From UBA685 sp049889495 (lineage in GTDB: Bacteria > Pseudomonadota > Alphaproteobacteria > Puniceispirillales > Puniceispirillaceae), in NCBI GenBank assembly GCA_049889495.1, contig JBMHDH010000082.1, positions 1 to 14,231 of the forward strand: 14,231 nucleotides of DNA. The letters run 5' to 3'. This document shows positions 14,181 through 14,231 of this stretch, piece by piece. Within the stretch, counting starts at the first letter, position 1. Every line of letters begins with the position of its first letter. The notes under the pieces were generated by a model that was not told the DNA's origin, made no database searches, and saw nothing but the letters and a program-made list of their open reading frames with translations. A program made the translations under genes and the position numbers.

Positions 14181-14231
14181 ATGAGCCAATCATTCACCCA
14201 TTTTGACAAGGATGGTCGCCCTCATATGGTC
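14181..14231 (+). CDS. moaC: Cyclic pyranopterin monophosphate synthase MoaC, 5' fragment
   Basis: Only the first 17 codons are inside the window (MSQSFTHFDKDGRPHMV), and the frame is open to the edge. THFD-x-x-GRxHMV is the typical opening of MoaC, which makes cyclic pyranopterin monophosphate in molybdenum cofactor synthesis. AAAGGA lies 6 bases before the ATG and overlaps the end of trpC, so it is probably part of the trp transcript. The trpC-moaC order is one I know from other Alphaproteobacteria. Confidence 0.85.
   Translation, partial: MSQSFTHFDKDGRPHMV

Noticed and set aside
1..14231. CRISPR arrays, toxin-antitoxin pairs, phage or defence genes
   Set aside because: I looked for regular spaced repeats, small overlapping gene pairs and known domain motifs on both strands and found none.

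Overview
The window looks like chromosomal DNA of a moderately AT-rich Alphaproteobacterium. The evidence is the order trpG-trpD-trpC-moaC, hom directly upstream of recJ with a tRNA-Glu gene just beyond recJ, and a ribosomal protein S9 with a long acidic N-terminal extension. The mix of small catabolic enzymes and compact spacing would fit a marine oligotroph such as the SAR116 group, but that placement is inference and cannot be settled from the sequence alone.

Layout, left to right. Bases 1-3500 are accessory. They hold a METTL27-like SAM methyltransferase (+), a leftward pair of an NTF2/SnoaL-like protein and a LigI-type lactonase/amidohydrolase, a 336-base intergenic stretch with a leftward terminator, and an orphan class V aminotransferase with its own extended -10 promoter. 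Bases 3715-6980 are core: tRNA-Glu(TTC) with its own promoter, recJ, and hom with a promoter. Bases 7067-9164 are metabolic: a YgeA-type aspartate/glutamate racemase and a 2-keto-4-pentenoate hydratase-family enzyme diverge around a 16-bp palindrome. The hydratase gene ends in a large compound terminator that lies partly inside the convergent GNAT gene. The GNAT gene is translationally coupled (4-base overlap) to an upstream nitronate monooxygenase. Bases 10249-11274 hold the rplM-rpsI operon with a strong terminator. A 342-base AT-rich region then separates it from the divergent trpG-trpD-trpC-moaC operon, which runs off the right edge.

How the genes work together. TrpG, TrpD and TrpC supply three steps of tryptophan synthesis; the TrpE partner of TrpG is not in the window. 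Hom feeds threonine and methionine synthesis. RecJ serves DNA repair. L13 and S9 are ribosomal and co-transcribed. The catabolic genes (lactonase-like, hydratase-like, nitronate monooxygenase, aminotransferase, racemase) are separate small units with no visible shared pathway.

I see no CRISPR array, complete insertion sequence, prophage or defence module. I did not find a clearly undescribed system. The items most worth a second look are small regulatory structures: palindromes over promoters, a compound terminator overlapping a convergent gene, tandem repeats upstream of trpG, and an in-frame 15-bp duplication in the lactonase-like gene.
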